Assembly: GCF_052324685.1 (NCBI RefSeq)
Contig: NC_135218.1
Span: 12,478,858-12,542,857, forward strand
Source of the DNA: Brachyhypopomus gauderio
Taxonomy: Eukaryota; Chordata; Actinopteri; Gymnotiformes; Hypopomidae
Direction: 5' to 3'
Length of the DNA stretch: 64,000 nucleotides
The number at the start of each line of letters is the position of its first letter. The stretch's first letter is position 1. The position numbers and the translations under genes were made by a program. Shown in pieces: positions 1 through 10,904 of this stretch. Under the pieces are notes generated by a model, which ran no database searches, was not told where the DNA came from, and worked only from the letters and a program-made list of their open reading frames with translations.

Positions 1-113
1 CATAAAGTCACATTTTCATTTGATCAAATGTTCATACACGTTAAAAATCCTGGGAAATCTTATTCTGAAAAACGATGAAAGTGCTTTGTCACTCCTTTTT
101 GCAGAATTTCAAT

Positions 114-115
<2 letters not shown>

Positions 116-185
<70 letters not shown>
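116..185. repeat. (TG)n microsatellite
   Basis: An almost perfect TG dinucleotide run of about 70 bp that degrades into GTGGG at its right edge. Open reading frames crossing it consist of Cys-Val repeats and are not genes. The rest of 1-1097 is AT-rich with no coding or RNA signal that I can see. Confidence 0.95.
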
Positions 186-186
<1 letters not shown>

Positions 187-1144
187 GTGGGTGTGGGTGT
201 GTTTATTATGAATGCAATCATTTTTTTAAGTACTTCCTTCTTCCTTTACTCACTGTTCACCTGTTTGGCCCAACTTGCATGCTGGGTCTGAGCTTAGTGA
301 ATAAGGGAGGGTGAGAGGGATGGTACTATGTGTGCTTTTAACAAAGAGGAAGGCAGAATAACAGGTCGGTAGAGCAAATAATTTCAGTTGTACTCAGACG
401 AGCTAAGGTCTAGGAATACAGTGGACCAAATGATGATTTTGGACAGTGAGACAGACAATTTTTTGTTTCTTGATTTATTCTCTGGGGTTTCATAGAGCAA
501 ATTACACAGCCTCTGCTAATTTCTAAGGGTAAGAATATGCAATAATCAGTAATGTTATAAAATATGTTGATGATGATCAATTCAGCAAGAACTGTTTATT
601 CAAGCTGGTTTAAAATAAACATATACCACTGTGTAGGCAACTGTGTTTTAGTAACTGTCAGTAAACTGACAGTAAAAGTGATATAAAACCATTTAAACAT
701 TATAATGGCATATTAAAGAACATCTGTTTTGGCTCTTGGCACTATGATACAAATGTATCATTAAGTACTTTCTGACAGTTTTAAAAGAACCAAAATATGC
801 TTTGCAATATTTAAGATAGTGTTAATTTTTTGGTAAACGCTTCAAAAATACTCAAAAATAGGATAAAACTGATATTAGATATTTAACGTGACAGCTATTT
901 TGACTATTATTGTGCTTGTCCCTTTACTTTAATCTGGTAATGGATGTCGTCCTGCATACAGTTTGAAGACTGGCATGGCTCACCTTAGCATTAATAGTCT
1001 AATGCTAGCTAGCTGTTCTTAGATGTAGGAAATTCTAGATTTTATCTGAATCCATATGCACTGTTTATTTATTTCATGCTGTCAAATCAACATTTTAGGT
1101 TCCTTGTAGAGCAGAAGATAAGAGCAAGTCAACATTCCAAAACA

Positions 1145-1702
1145 ATGTCACACCAACACGAGACAGCACCCCCTAGTGGCGAGGATGATCATGTCTGGAC
1201 TGCTGCTCCTGAATGTTCCATCTGTTTCACCTCATATGATAATGCCTTCAAGACACCCAAGGTGCTGGAGTGCACCCACACTTTCTGTCTGGAGTGCCTG
1301 ACCCGCTTCATCGCCATCTCGCCGGAGTACGATGGAACTCTGATCTCCTGCCCTCTTTGTCGTCATCCAACATCTGTACCTGAGAGTGGACCACCAGCTC
1401 TAAGCACTAGCCAAGATGTCCTGGGCCAACTCCCTGCTGACCAGCAGCACGAAGAACACGTATGGCTCGATGGAAAGAGGCTCTGCTATTCAAATCCAAT
1501 GGCCCCAGACTCCATCTGCATTTACATTGGTGGAGGAAAGCAAGAGAATGAAGTCAGACAGGAGGAACGTGAGAGCTGTGGTAGGAGGCTGCTGCGTTTC
1601 CTGGGCTTTTATGGCAACTGGAAGCGACTGCTGATGCTTACCGTGGTGGTACTCATAATGTTCTCCATCATCCTTTGGCCCATACAATACATCTTAAGGT
1701 AG
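1145..1702 (+). CDS. rnf223: RING-finger membrane E3 ubiquitin ligase, RNF223-like
   Basis: Predicted 185-residue E3 ubiquitin ligase anchored by a C-terminal membrane segment. A C3HC4 RING lies at about residues 20-70: it opens with ECSIC, then CTHTFCLEC, and closes with CPLC. A hydrophobic helix (LLMLTVVVLIMFSIILWPIQ) sits 5 residues from the end, giving a tail-anchored topology with the RING in the cytosol. The reading frame is also open to an upstream ATG at 1076, but an AG acceptor-like site lies at 1097-1098 (AACATTTTAG), so the coding exon probably starts at 1099 and Met1145 is the likely start. Single-exon coding, RING-first/TM-last architecture and the adjacent PERM1 gene match human RNF223 at 1p36.33. 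RNF183 and RNF225 are close relatives, so the subfamily name rests partly on position. Confidence 0.8.
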   Translation: MSHQHETAPPSGEDDHVWTAAPECSICFTSYDNAFKTPKVLECTHTFCLECLTRFIAISPEYDGTLISCPLCRHPTSVPESGPPALSTSQDVLGQLPADQQHEEHVWLDGKRLCYSNPMAPDSICIYIGGGKQENEVRQEERESCGRRLLRFLGFYGNWKRLLMLTVVVLIMFSIILWPIQYILR

Positions 1703-3221
1703 CAGGCATGGTCTGTGAGAACCAGCCCAACAGCTTTAGCCAGAGGTGTTAAGAAAGGTTTTGCATTCATCTGGTGGCCCTTATATCTAATGTTTGGGTT
1801 TGGTCTTGTGACATAATTGATCATTCATTGAACTGATCATTTGTTCGTTCAGCGCATACTGCAGGACTTGACTGCAGTACAGACCTTTAACATTAAATAA
1901 GACTTTATATGTGCAGAATCATACTGGGCTTGACCAGACTGCTATGCCTGGCTTTGGTGTGAATGAATTGATTGAAAAAGTTCTTAAGAGGAACAAGACG
2001 AAGAAGAGACAGGCTGTGTTCGAAATAGTCTACTACATACTACTGGCATACTGATCGAGCCCCAAATCAGTATGTCGTATGCAGTATGTGACCAAAATGA
2101 AAATTTCCAGTACGCGAAACATACCCGGATGACCTACTACTTCCGCAAAATATTCCAGTACGCGAACAGAGCTATCTTCGTGGTGTACTGCATCCCATCA
2201 TGCAACGCTACGTTCACGTGACCCCGTAGTGTGCTTTGCTTTTGTCGCATACTGGAAACTGTACTGCATACTACTACGAGGACCAGTATGCAGTATCCAG
2301 TATATACTGAGTCCAGTATGCAGTATCCAGTATGTAGTAGTCTATTTCGAACACAGCCACAGTGATGCGGGTGTTTGATAACATTACAAAAACAATTCTA
2401 TCATTAACAAGTATGACAAAACAATCTTTTTCTCTGGCTTACATTCTGAAACATTTGCTTGATTAGAATTTGGTGTAATGTTAAATGTAAATGTTGTAAT
2501 GTCAAACGAATGTTTGAACGAGAATAATCTAATTGTATAACTACAGGAAATCATTCAACACCTATATTTCCTGTTGATCTGATAATGTTTTAAGGAATCT
2601 TAAATTTACTACTCATTGGTCCCTACAAAAGTGATATACATTGCTGTGTTTAAATATAATTTAACAATAAAATTATATTTTTTGGTATATTTTGTCTTTA
2701 CTCTGCTAATGGTAAAGGTATTTTTCAGCGTTAAAGACTTCATAAAGAGTTCAATTCATACATTTTTTGAAATTGTGTTGATAACAGTCATCCAGATGCT
2801 TTACAAATTCTTGGGATCTGCTACATTTGAGAGAAATATTATGATACATTAAAACAAAACAAATGCTGGATGCTGACAGATTATGCAGCTTAATCAGATC
2901 CCAGCTGTTTCTCATGCAATGCTCCTTAAGCCATGAATTCCTATTAGAGAAATAATATCCTGCATGAACATGTTGGTAAACAGTTAAGTAAGTGAGTAAG
3001 TGAATGACTACAGCTTTGTTAAGAGTGACACTCAGGCTATGTTACATTGGTTATATTTACGGTCCACTAGCTGTCTGCGGTTGATATAGGAGGAAAAAGA
3101 AACAGAAACAGTGGGAACCACAGTAAAAACTGAATATTGGTGGTTATAATCAGTCATGAATCAGTTTTCCTGATGAGTCCTATTTTAGGCTGTGTAACAG
3201 AATGCTTGTAGTGGATCAGGA
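1703..3221. other. non-coding spacer between RNF223-like and PERM1
   Basis: AT-rich sequence containing the 3' end of the RING-finger transcript and one MITE (listed separately). Short open frames here have no recognisable domain and poor codon use. Confidence 0.6.
2012..2358. mobile_element. MITE with long terminal inverted repeats
   Basis: The left end GGCTGTGTTCGAAATAG and the right end CTATTTCGAACACAGCC are inverted repeats. Over the first 30 bases they differ at only one position. The 347-bp element has no coding capacity; its inside is built of repeated AGTATGCAGTATCCAGTAT-like units in both orientations. ACA flanks both ends, so a 3-bp target duplication is possible, as in PIF/Harbinger elements. 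I have not fixed the superfamily. The well-matched ends suggest a fairly young insertion. Confidence 0.75.
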
Positions 3222-3290
3222 TCACATATGCAGTTCTTCATGTGACCAGACACATGGCTCTATTTATAACAGAACAGGACTTAAGCTTCA
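3222..3290 (+). promoter_or_regulatory. perm1: candidate PERM1 promoter with MEF2/TATA-like site
   Basis: CTATTTATAA at 3260-3269 fits the MEF2 consensus (YTAWWWWTAR) and could also act as a TATA box. E-box-type sites CATATG (about 3226) and CACATG (about 3251) lie just upstream. About 130 bp downstream is a strong splice donor (CATTAAG/GTAAGACA, exon end near 3397). The arrangement fits a muscle promoter followed by a short untranslated first exon. This is inference from motifs; no transcript evidence is available here. Confidence 0.45.
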
Positions 3291-3397
3291 CTCTCTCACA
3301 CACAAGGACACTGGGAACACTGGGAACGCTGGGGACAGCGCCATGCCGACCGTGGGCCAACGCTCAAGAATTCAGGAAGTGTAATTTATACATTAAG
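3291..3397 (+). other. perm1: probable PERM1 5' untranslated exon
   Basis: Bounded downstream by the donor AAG/GTAAGACA. The next good acceptor is TCTTTTCAG at 5090-5098, directly before the PERM1 coding exon. The 5' edge is unknown. The 1.7 kb between is intron-like, AT-rich and has no other supported feature. Confidence 0.4.
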
Positions 3398-5130
3398 GTA
3401 AGACAAGCACAAAGGAAAATAAAAGACTCAGTAACCATAATCTCTCTTGTGGTGTGGAACTTTATACTGCATGTAGACGCTTTGGGGTTTTTATATTTGT
3501 TTGGTTTGGTTTGTAGTTACAAATTGTTACAAGTGACATGTTCTTTTCATGTGGTGCTGTTCTAATGATGTTGGTCCATGCGGAATCATACAAAATAATA
3601 AAATGAATGAATTTTTAAACGAATTTAATAAAATATAATGCACTTTAAGTGCCCGGATCCAAATCAAGATGTGTACAATTTAAGAAGACATTTAGACATT
3701 TAGAGACTGAAGTAACAGGGAAACCCTATTGGCACAAGACAATTCTCATTAAAACATTGTTCAAAGTCAGCTAAAGATGTTTTAATAAATGTAAATTTAA
3801 ATATTTTAAATGTCTGTTCTCCGTTTACAAAAGACTCATTTCTGATATTTCATGTTCAATCACAGCACAGGCCATTACCATGTTGTTGGCATGTAAATAT
3901 GTAAATGTTACACATTTGCCCCTTTTGTCTACCTGTGGAGCTTACAGTGTAGCTTCGGTGGTTTTGTGCTGGAACACAAAAGACTCAGGGCATGCAGTGA
4001 CTGGAAGAGGGCATTTATGGTGGCTTGCATGGCCCCTGCTATGGATCTCAAGTGGGAACGACACTGTCCTCTGGGAAACATTGTTCCCGATAACCCAATT
4101 ACCCAGGTGTGGACAACAGATGGTTGTATACTAACAATTTTCAAAGCAAGCTTTGCTGCCTTTTCCCACTAATACAAGCAGGAAATTAGTTCATTGTCAT
4201 AAATTATAGTATTTTGATAGATTTAATAGCTTATGGCTTGGTTTGCTATTCATGTTCAGTATTTGATCTTATTACTGACAATAAACACACCTCAGTAGGC
4301 ACGGTGTACACAAATCATATACGACTGTTGCACAGTAATGTATTCCACCAGGTCTACATGATAAGTACTTGTATTATTAAAATAATCCAGTTAATAAAAC
4401 AAAAGCAAACAGACCTATATCTAACACCTACAAGATTCAAAATTACATAGATCGTTTTGGAGTCTTCAAACTATTCAAACACACAACTTTTTTTCCAGCA
4501 GCAGAGGGGCTGCTGGGGTATTGTGGGGGTTTGGTATTTGAGTGGTGTCTCTGGTTCATGTCCCACACTGCTCACCCAACAGACCGATGTGCATATTTCC
4601 CCTGGGTACAGCTTGCTGTGGAGTCATCTTACAGTCTAAGCTGCAATGGCTCCAAATACAGGGGAAACACCCAGCCGCTTCCATTTTTAAAATATTAGGC
4701 GTTCATGATTGCGGTTCTTTTGCATTAGTTAACTGCTGTTTATAAAGTTCTGTTGATTCTGCAAATACATGTTTTATCATAAGCATTTGCATTTGTTACC
4801 CTATATATAACAATTTTCTAAAAGTAGACCTTTATTCATTCCACATCTAGTTCCTATAATGTTGAGCTGGTTCTGTAATTACTGTTGTGTCTTGTAAATT
4901 ATTGTGTAGGCTTTGAATTTGAAATGGAATGACAATATAAGGGCACTCCCTTCACTACAACCTTTACAGCACTGTCCACTCTCTTGTTTGGTAGCATGAC
5001 TCTAATTCTAAAGCATCTTACTGACAATCTTTGCACTGATTAGACAAATACGGAAATGGTGAAAAAAAAAAGTGATGTAGCGCTTTTACTCTTTTCAGGT
5101 GCTGGATCACAGCAACCTAATTCAGCAATC

Positions 5131-8100
5131 ATGGATGACTTGGAGCACAGTGTTTTTATGGCAGAGCGAGACTGGACCTGTTTCTGTGAGGAGAGTGAAG
5201 AGTGCTCTATTCAGCAGGCCGGACTCGCGGGCCTGGATGACTCGGGCCTCAGCGATTCCGATGACGACAGACGATCCGCCCAAGAGCCTGTTCTTCCTCT
5301 TCAGACCAACCCTGACGAGCCCGATGAGGAACCAGGTGCAGCAGCACAAACACAGGACAAAGCCGAGGACCGCAACGCGAGACACCGGTCCCAGCATTCT
5401 GAGCACTTTTGCTGTGAGACAGATAGAGGCAGGCGTGCTGAGCATGCCGCACAGATCAGTTTGAATGCTAACGTGGTCACGCACACGTGCTTGACCACGG
5501 ATTGCAGCGTGAGTGGTAGTGACACGGCTCCCACAGAGTGGCAGCACAAGACTTCATACAAAGAGTGTGTTCAAGACCACAATCAGTGTCACGGCGAGAG
5601 CAAGATGGGTCAAGCCACCGGGGAGCTAGTTAGCATCACATCTGCTCCAACTACCCAGGCCACTGGGAGTGGTGGTAGCTCAGAATTCACAATGGTGATG
5701 GGGAGCTCAGCAACACCAAAAAAGGAGAAAGAACGGTGGTTTGTCACAGTAAATGACAGTCCAGTTCACCAAAGAAAACACCATGGAACTCCAGGCCAAA
5801 AAAAAAGAAGAAAAAAAAAACGTTCTAAGCGAAGCGGAGTAACAAAATGGCTGTGTGCTCTCTCAACCAAAGACAGAGAGGCAGGGGAAGATGAAATTAA
5901 CGCAGGACAAGAACACCAGCATACATTTCAACAACCTCTACAAAGATGTTCAAAACATTTATATTTCAATAGATCACCTGGTAATGGAAATGAAGAGGTC
6001 ATTTCAGGTTCGGCCAATACCCCAAAAGAAGTTTTATCCCCCATAAAAGAACCTGAAGTGGTGAAGTGTGAAAGGTCCTCTGTTACAAGCATTGACTTTA
6101 CTTTAGCTGCACAGACATCAGCTGCTAAAGCTGGAAACTCACGTCGTGCAGATTTTCCTGCAGACAAGCCAGGAAACAAATGTTTTATTTCTTTAAAATC
6201 TCCAGCCGCAAACATTCTTGCACAAAATTTACAATTACAAACTGATGTCCTAAATGATCCCATGACCCAACTTGCATATGACCAAAACACATTTAGCCAA
6301 TGTGAAAGTAACACTGCAACAAATGAAGAGGAGGAGCACCCCTCTCTCTCTGAGAATCAGGAATCAACCAATGAAAGCCTGGAGGCCGCTGTGAGCCCAT
6401 CTCATCCAATATATGCCCTTTCATCATTTTGGGATGAAATGGAAAAGTTGACAATAAATGATATTTTACATCTCAGAGTATCTAATAACAAATCTCCACT
6501 CCAAGGAAAAGCTAATCTTGAGGAGAGTGATGTCCAATACAGATGTCTGGAGAATTCTAAAGACGAGAGTTTGCAAGACTGTAGCTTGACAGATGATACG
6601 GCGGATTCAGATTATTTCACACATTTAGATGATTCTAAACCAGACCGCTCGAGCTGTGAATTTTCAGCTTGCTCTGATTTTGATGAAGACATTTTACAAA
6701 GTGCAAATCCAAGTCCTGAGCCTCAGAATGTCAAAGAATTCACCAATACACAAGATCTCTTACTAGGACAAGAAGCAGAGTTAATGATAATAAACAGTAA
6801 ACGTGAAGCAGAAGACATTATACTGATATGCCCTCCAGATGGAGTCCCTCTTTACCTGGGTCCTGCTGCAGAGACACAAAGCTCATTTCTTGCATCTGAT
6901 CAGGACTGCAGTGGACGTCCTTTTCAACGGGAAGCCTTCAGGAAAACACCCTCTCCAGTTTTATCTGTTGTCAATACTTTAGATGATAATTACCTGGTAC
7001 CTTTATCTGACATTTTCACTAAAGACATTGGAGAAGGACTTGAGACAAGGGGCGTAGATGGACATAGCTCTGTGATCTCATTTCCTTACCCACAACACCT
7101 TTCTGTCCCCGAGATGTACGATGATTTCTTTTCAGACTTCGAGGTCGCAAATGTTTTCTTTCCTTCACTACAAAATAAAATGATTCCCATTTTCTCGTTC
7201 CCACATGCGGTGGTGGGAGATCTGGTAATGCCTGAGGCTGAGGAACTGTGGGAGTCAGACACTGAAAATCAGCATTCTCAACTACAGGCCATGACTCGTT
7301 TCAGTAGCCAGCCAAAAAGGTCCACAAGTAACTCGGCAAACATTTCCTTTTTTACAAACCAGAGGAGAAACTGGAGTAGCATTCTCTCCCTGAGAAAAGT
7401 CAGATTTATGGGGAAGGGACGTACCTGGTGCCAAAAAATAAGTTCTTGGATTTTCCCACAAGAAGCAAAAGAGGAAACATCATATATCTCAAACATCCAG
7501 TCAGTGTCACCTCTGCTTCCCCTGGAAGGCAAAGCCCTAGTTCAGTTTGTAGAGCAGCAGGAAGATTTTCGACATGCCGTATCAATTTCAAGTAAGTTTA
7601 AATCTTTCACAGGTGTATTTGTAGGTGTATGCCCACAGGAGGATACATGCCTGTTGTGTGTTATGAGTTTGTATGTGTGTGTGTACATATACGCATGTAC
7701 GTTCACACACACATGGAGAAAAGTATTGGGCACATTACACCTACAACAGTTTCCACATTTTTGGGATTCTACAACATTTTGGAGTGTGTGTGTGGGAATT
7801 TTTGCCCATTCATCAAGAAGAGCATTTGTGAGGTCAGACACATTGTATGCGAACACCTAGTTCACAATCTCCATTGTAGTTCATCCCAAAGGTGTTCGAT
7901 GAGGCTGAGGTCAGAACTCTGTGGGCCAGTTCTCCCATACCAAACTCACCCGACCTATGGACCTTGCTTTGGCATAGAAAAGGGCCTTTCCCCAAACGGT
8001 TACCACAATGTTGGAAGCATAAAGCCGAAATGTCTGAAATGTTTTGGAATGCTGAAGCATGCTTATGAACTCCCTTCCCTTCACGTTAGCGTTATCGCTG

Positions 8101-8919
8101 CTCCACCAAATGTTAAAGCTGGCGCAATGTAGTCAGGCAGGTAATGTTCCCCCGGCATTCACCAACTCTAGTCTTTACATTCAATGCACCTCAGCACTCG
8201 ACAGCTCTGTCACACTACATGGTCTGCCACTTCACGGCTGAGTCACCGTCCCTCTTTTCAGCACCACCACTCACAGTCGATCGTGGAATATCCAGGAGGG
8301 AAGAAATTTCACAAACTGTCTTGTTGCAACGGTGACATCCTGTTACAGTGTTACGCTCAAATTCAGTGAGCTCTTTAGGATGATCCATTCTTTCACTGCA
8401 TGGCAGTGGCAAATGCTGTGGCAAAGTGACAGAAAGAAACACATGAATTCAGTTGTGTCCCAATACTTTTTTCCACTTATATATATTACACTTGATACAG
8501 TATATATAAAAATGATATATGTAATATTATATATAATTATATTTACTATTTATATAATTATATATAATATTTCTCTTTCAGCAAGAGAGGGCTTCCTCCT
8601 TTCTATAGGGCAAGCAGATATGTGCCTATTTTGCATTGCCTTTGCTTCCTGGGTACTGAAATCATCTAATCCACAGTCAGCAGACATGTGGAAAGCAGGT
8701 GTGTAACGACACAAATTATTTATGGCCATAATGATATATTGCTACCATATTTTAATATATTACATTTAGGAATTTACTTAGGTGATGTAATCACATAAAA
8801 TTAACATATTTTTCCACTCACTTTGATTTTTAGCGCTTCTGGCAAATGTGAGTGCAATATCTGCTATCCAGTACTTGCGGCAGTACACAAAAAGAGAAAC
8901 AAGTAATTATGACCCATGA
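5131..8919 (+). CDS. perm1: PERM1, PGC-1/ERR-induced regulator in muscle
   Basis: Nuclear regulator that in mammals is induced by PGC-1 and ERR and promotes mitochondrial and oxidative genes in muscle. Three coding exons fit in phase: 5131-7591, 8582-8698 and 8834-8919, total 887 residues. The N-terminus is acidic (MDDLEHSVFMAERDW, then LSDSDDD) and aligns with the human start. Human PERM1 is of similar size. A basic stretch near residue 230 (KKRRKKKRSKR) looks like a nuclear localisation signal. The middle is poorly conserved and acidic. PEMYDDFF near residue 680 resembles the human PEAYEFFF/PEVYEHFF repeats. The last two exons encode the most conserved part: the DMCLFCIAFASWVLKSS segment and LLANVSAISAIQYLR. 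I start at Met5131, because the acceptor at 5098 makes the in-frame Met at 5056 intronic. Intron 2 holds a Tc1-derived element. Confidence 0.88.
7705..8480 (-). mobile_element. Tc1-like DNA transposon remnant in PERM1 intron
   Basis: The ends carry inverted repeats: GGAGAAAAGTATTGGGCAC on the left and GTGTCCCAATACTTTTTTCC on the right. On the minus strand, about 8215-8390 encodes the start of a Tc1 transposase DNA-binding region (MDHPKELTEFERNTV, then EISSLLDIPRSTVSG). The catalytic DDE part is missing. At about 0.78 kb, roughly half of a full Tc1 element, it is an internally deleted, non-autonomous copy. An AT-rich low-complexity tract (about 8480-8575) separates it from the next PERM1 exon. 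Confidence 0.8.
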
Positions 8920-10904
8920 TCCACAGAATCTTAAATCTTTTTAGGAATCTCTCAGAAGTGGGCCAGTGTTAAATGAAGGGTTCATTTTGTATAAATTCAT
9001 GGCAACAAAGTTTGTTTTGATAAAGGTATATTAATAAACAAATAAAGAGCTTCCAAAGACAACATCCAAAGCACAGGGGATATCCATCATTTCATCCTGT
9101 TTGCTGCATTGTTACTAGACTAACATTTATTCTACCAGGGTAGTACTGGAGTACTGCCTTAGATGTTAGGTTCATAAGGACCAGGAGAGGGCACTGGAAG
9201 GATTTGTATCAGTGATGGAACTGGAGCTGTATTAAACACTGGTAGCTTGAGTACATAACTACAAGTGGAATAAATATCAGTAACTATTTTTGAAAATAAC
9301 AATAATACAATTTATATTTTAAAATAATAAAAATAAGAAAAAAGATGAATTACATGAATTGTACAATGCAATATTTTCATGGCTTTAAAAATACTCCCTT
9401 TGTTATGGCAACTGAGCTCATGGACCCATGCAACAGCCAGTAATGCTCCTTGCTAGACCAGTTTTAAATGTGAAGCATCCATTTTTTACTTATATGGTTG
9501 TATATAACTGTCAAAATAATTGTTAAGAAAAAGTGTTAACATGTTTACTACTGAGAATGCATCAAGACACTAACACTCTTACTATAACATTTATTTCTTT
9601 TAAAGACTATGTATTTTATAGAGGCAAAACTTTAAACAGCATTCAAACAACAATTATGTAACATAAGACTGAATACAGTAAATTTAGGCAAATGTATGCA
9701 AATGTAAAATCATGTTATTAAATATTTTAACCAATATATTTGCAGTAAAGGTATAAATGAATGTGAAGTAAAAGCTTGAACGTGTTTATACTAATCAGTT
9801 TTACTTTTTACAAGGTACTCATCAGTAAAAAAAAATTCAACAAATGTACAGTTTTATTACTAAAAGTGCAGTGTACATGTGTACTATCAACATTTGATTC
9901 GTGATCCAAACATGCATACTTTATGCTTTATGAGGAGGTTCCTTCAGTATTGTTTTCAGTATTGTTTTATTGTACAAAATGCTGATTTGTTGGCAGTTGT
10001 GAAATCAAAATTTGACATCTGTAGGTTTTGAATAATACTGTTAATAGTCTTGTTAACGTCAGTTAACATTGTCACTATAACTTATGTTCATCCAGGCACA
10101 CAAGAAGAAAGACACTGTTTTATTGTCACAGCTACCTTTATATTGTTACTTAGACATAATACCATATCCAGAGATATATGACATGATGTCAAGGAATTAG
10201 TTATTTGCTATTAATACAGTTTCACTTGTATTGCAATAAACAGTCCAAAAACTATTCTCTCTCTTTCTTTTGTCTATGTTATATAAACAAATGTTAAAAG
10301 GGATAAGACAGTGGAATATAGTTAACATATAGGCCAGTAAGGAATTACTACTACAGTGTTATACACTAATAAGAGTTTCCCCTCTAAGATATGCCTGAAA
10401 AGAGGATGTTAAAGAAAGGGTAAGATAGCGTATGTAAAGCATGCACTTTCTGCACACGGGTTACTGGAGTCCAAATCTACCGTTGGAACATTTTAATTTA
10501 CAAATAATGTAATATATTATTTGATACATATACTATTTACAATCTTATAGAGAGTAGGATTCAATAAATTTTGAAACTTTTTGCTATATTGTGTATATCA
10601 AGGACACTGGACAGCACCTTGCAAATACTAAATAAATCTAGTGCTTTTGCACTGTAACAAAGTTTCATTAGATTTCCTTTTTTAACAGTAAAAACTGCTA
10701 AGTAATATTCATGCAAGGAAAACAATGTCAGTGTGCTTGGAAAAGGCTAGTTATTTCATACAATACAACAGGGTGAAACTGGTAAGTGCAGAAAAGAGAG
10801 GGGGGGTACTGAGCCCATACGGGGTTATCTAAAGAAAAAATAAACCAGAGTTAATACCCTGAATACAGAATTCACTCCATAGTCCACAGTGTATGTCAGT
10901 CGTT
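8920..10904. other. AT-rich spacer holding the convergent 3' ends of PERM1 and RERE
   Basis: No coding frame of interest. PERM1 (+) and RERE (-) converge here, so most of this should be 3' untranslated sequence. AATAAA-type signals occur in both orientations, for example ATTAATAAACAAATAAAG near 9030 on the plus strand. I see no RNA gene or mobile element. Confidence 0.55.

Noticed and set aside
20-314. Open frames made of Cys-Val repeats
   Set aside because: Translation of a TG microsatellite, no other coding signal.
3242-3565. 107-codon plus-strand frame
   Set aside because: Overlaps the presumed PERM1 untranslated exon and runs past a strong donor; no homology recognised.
5056-5130. In-frame upstream Met for PERM1
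   Set aside because: Precedes a clear acceptor at 5098, so it is probably intronic; family alignment starts at Met5131.
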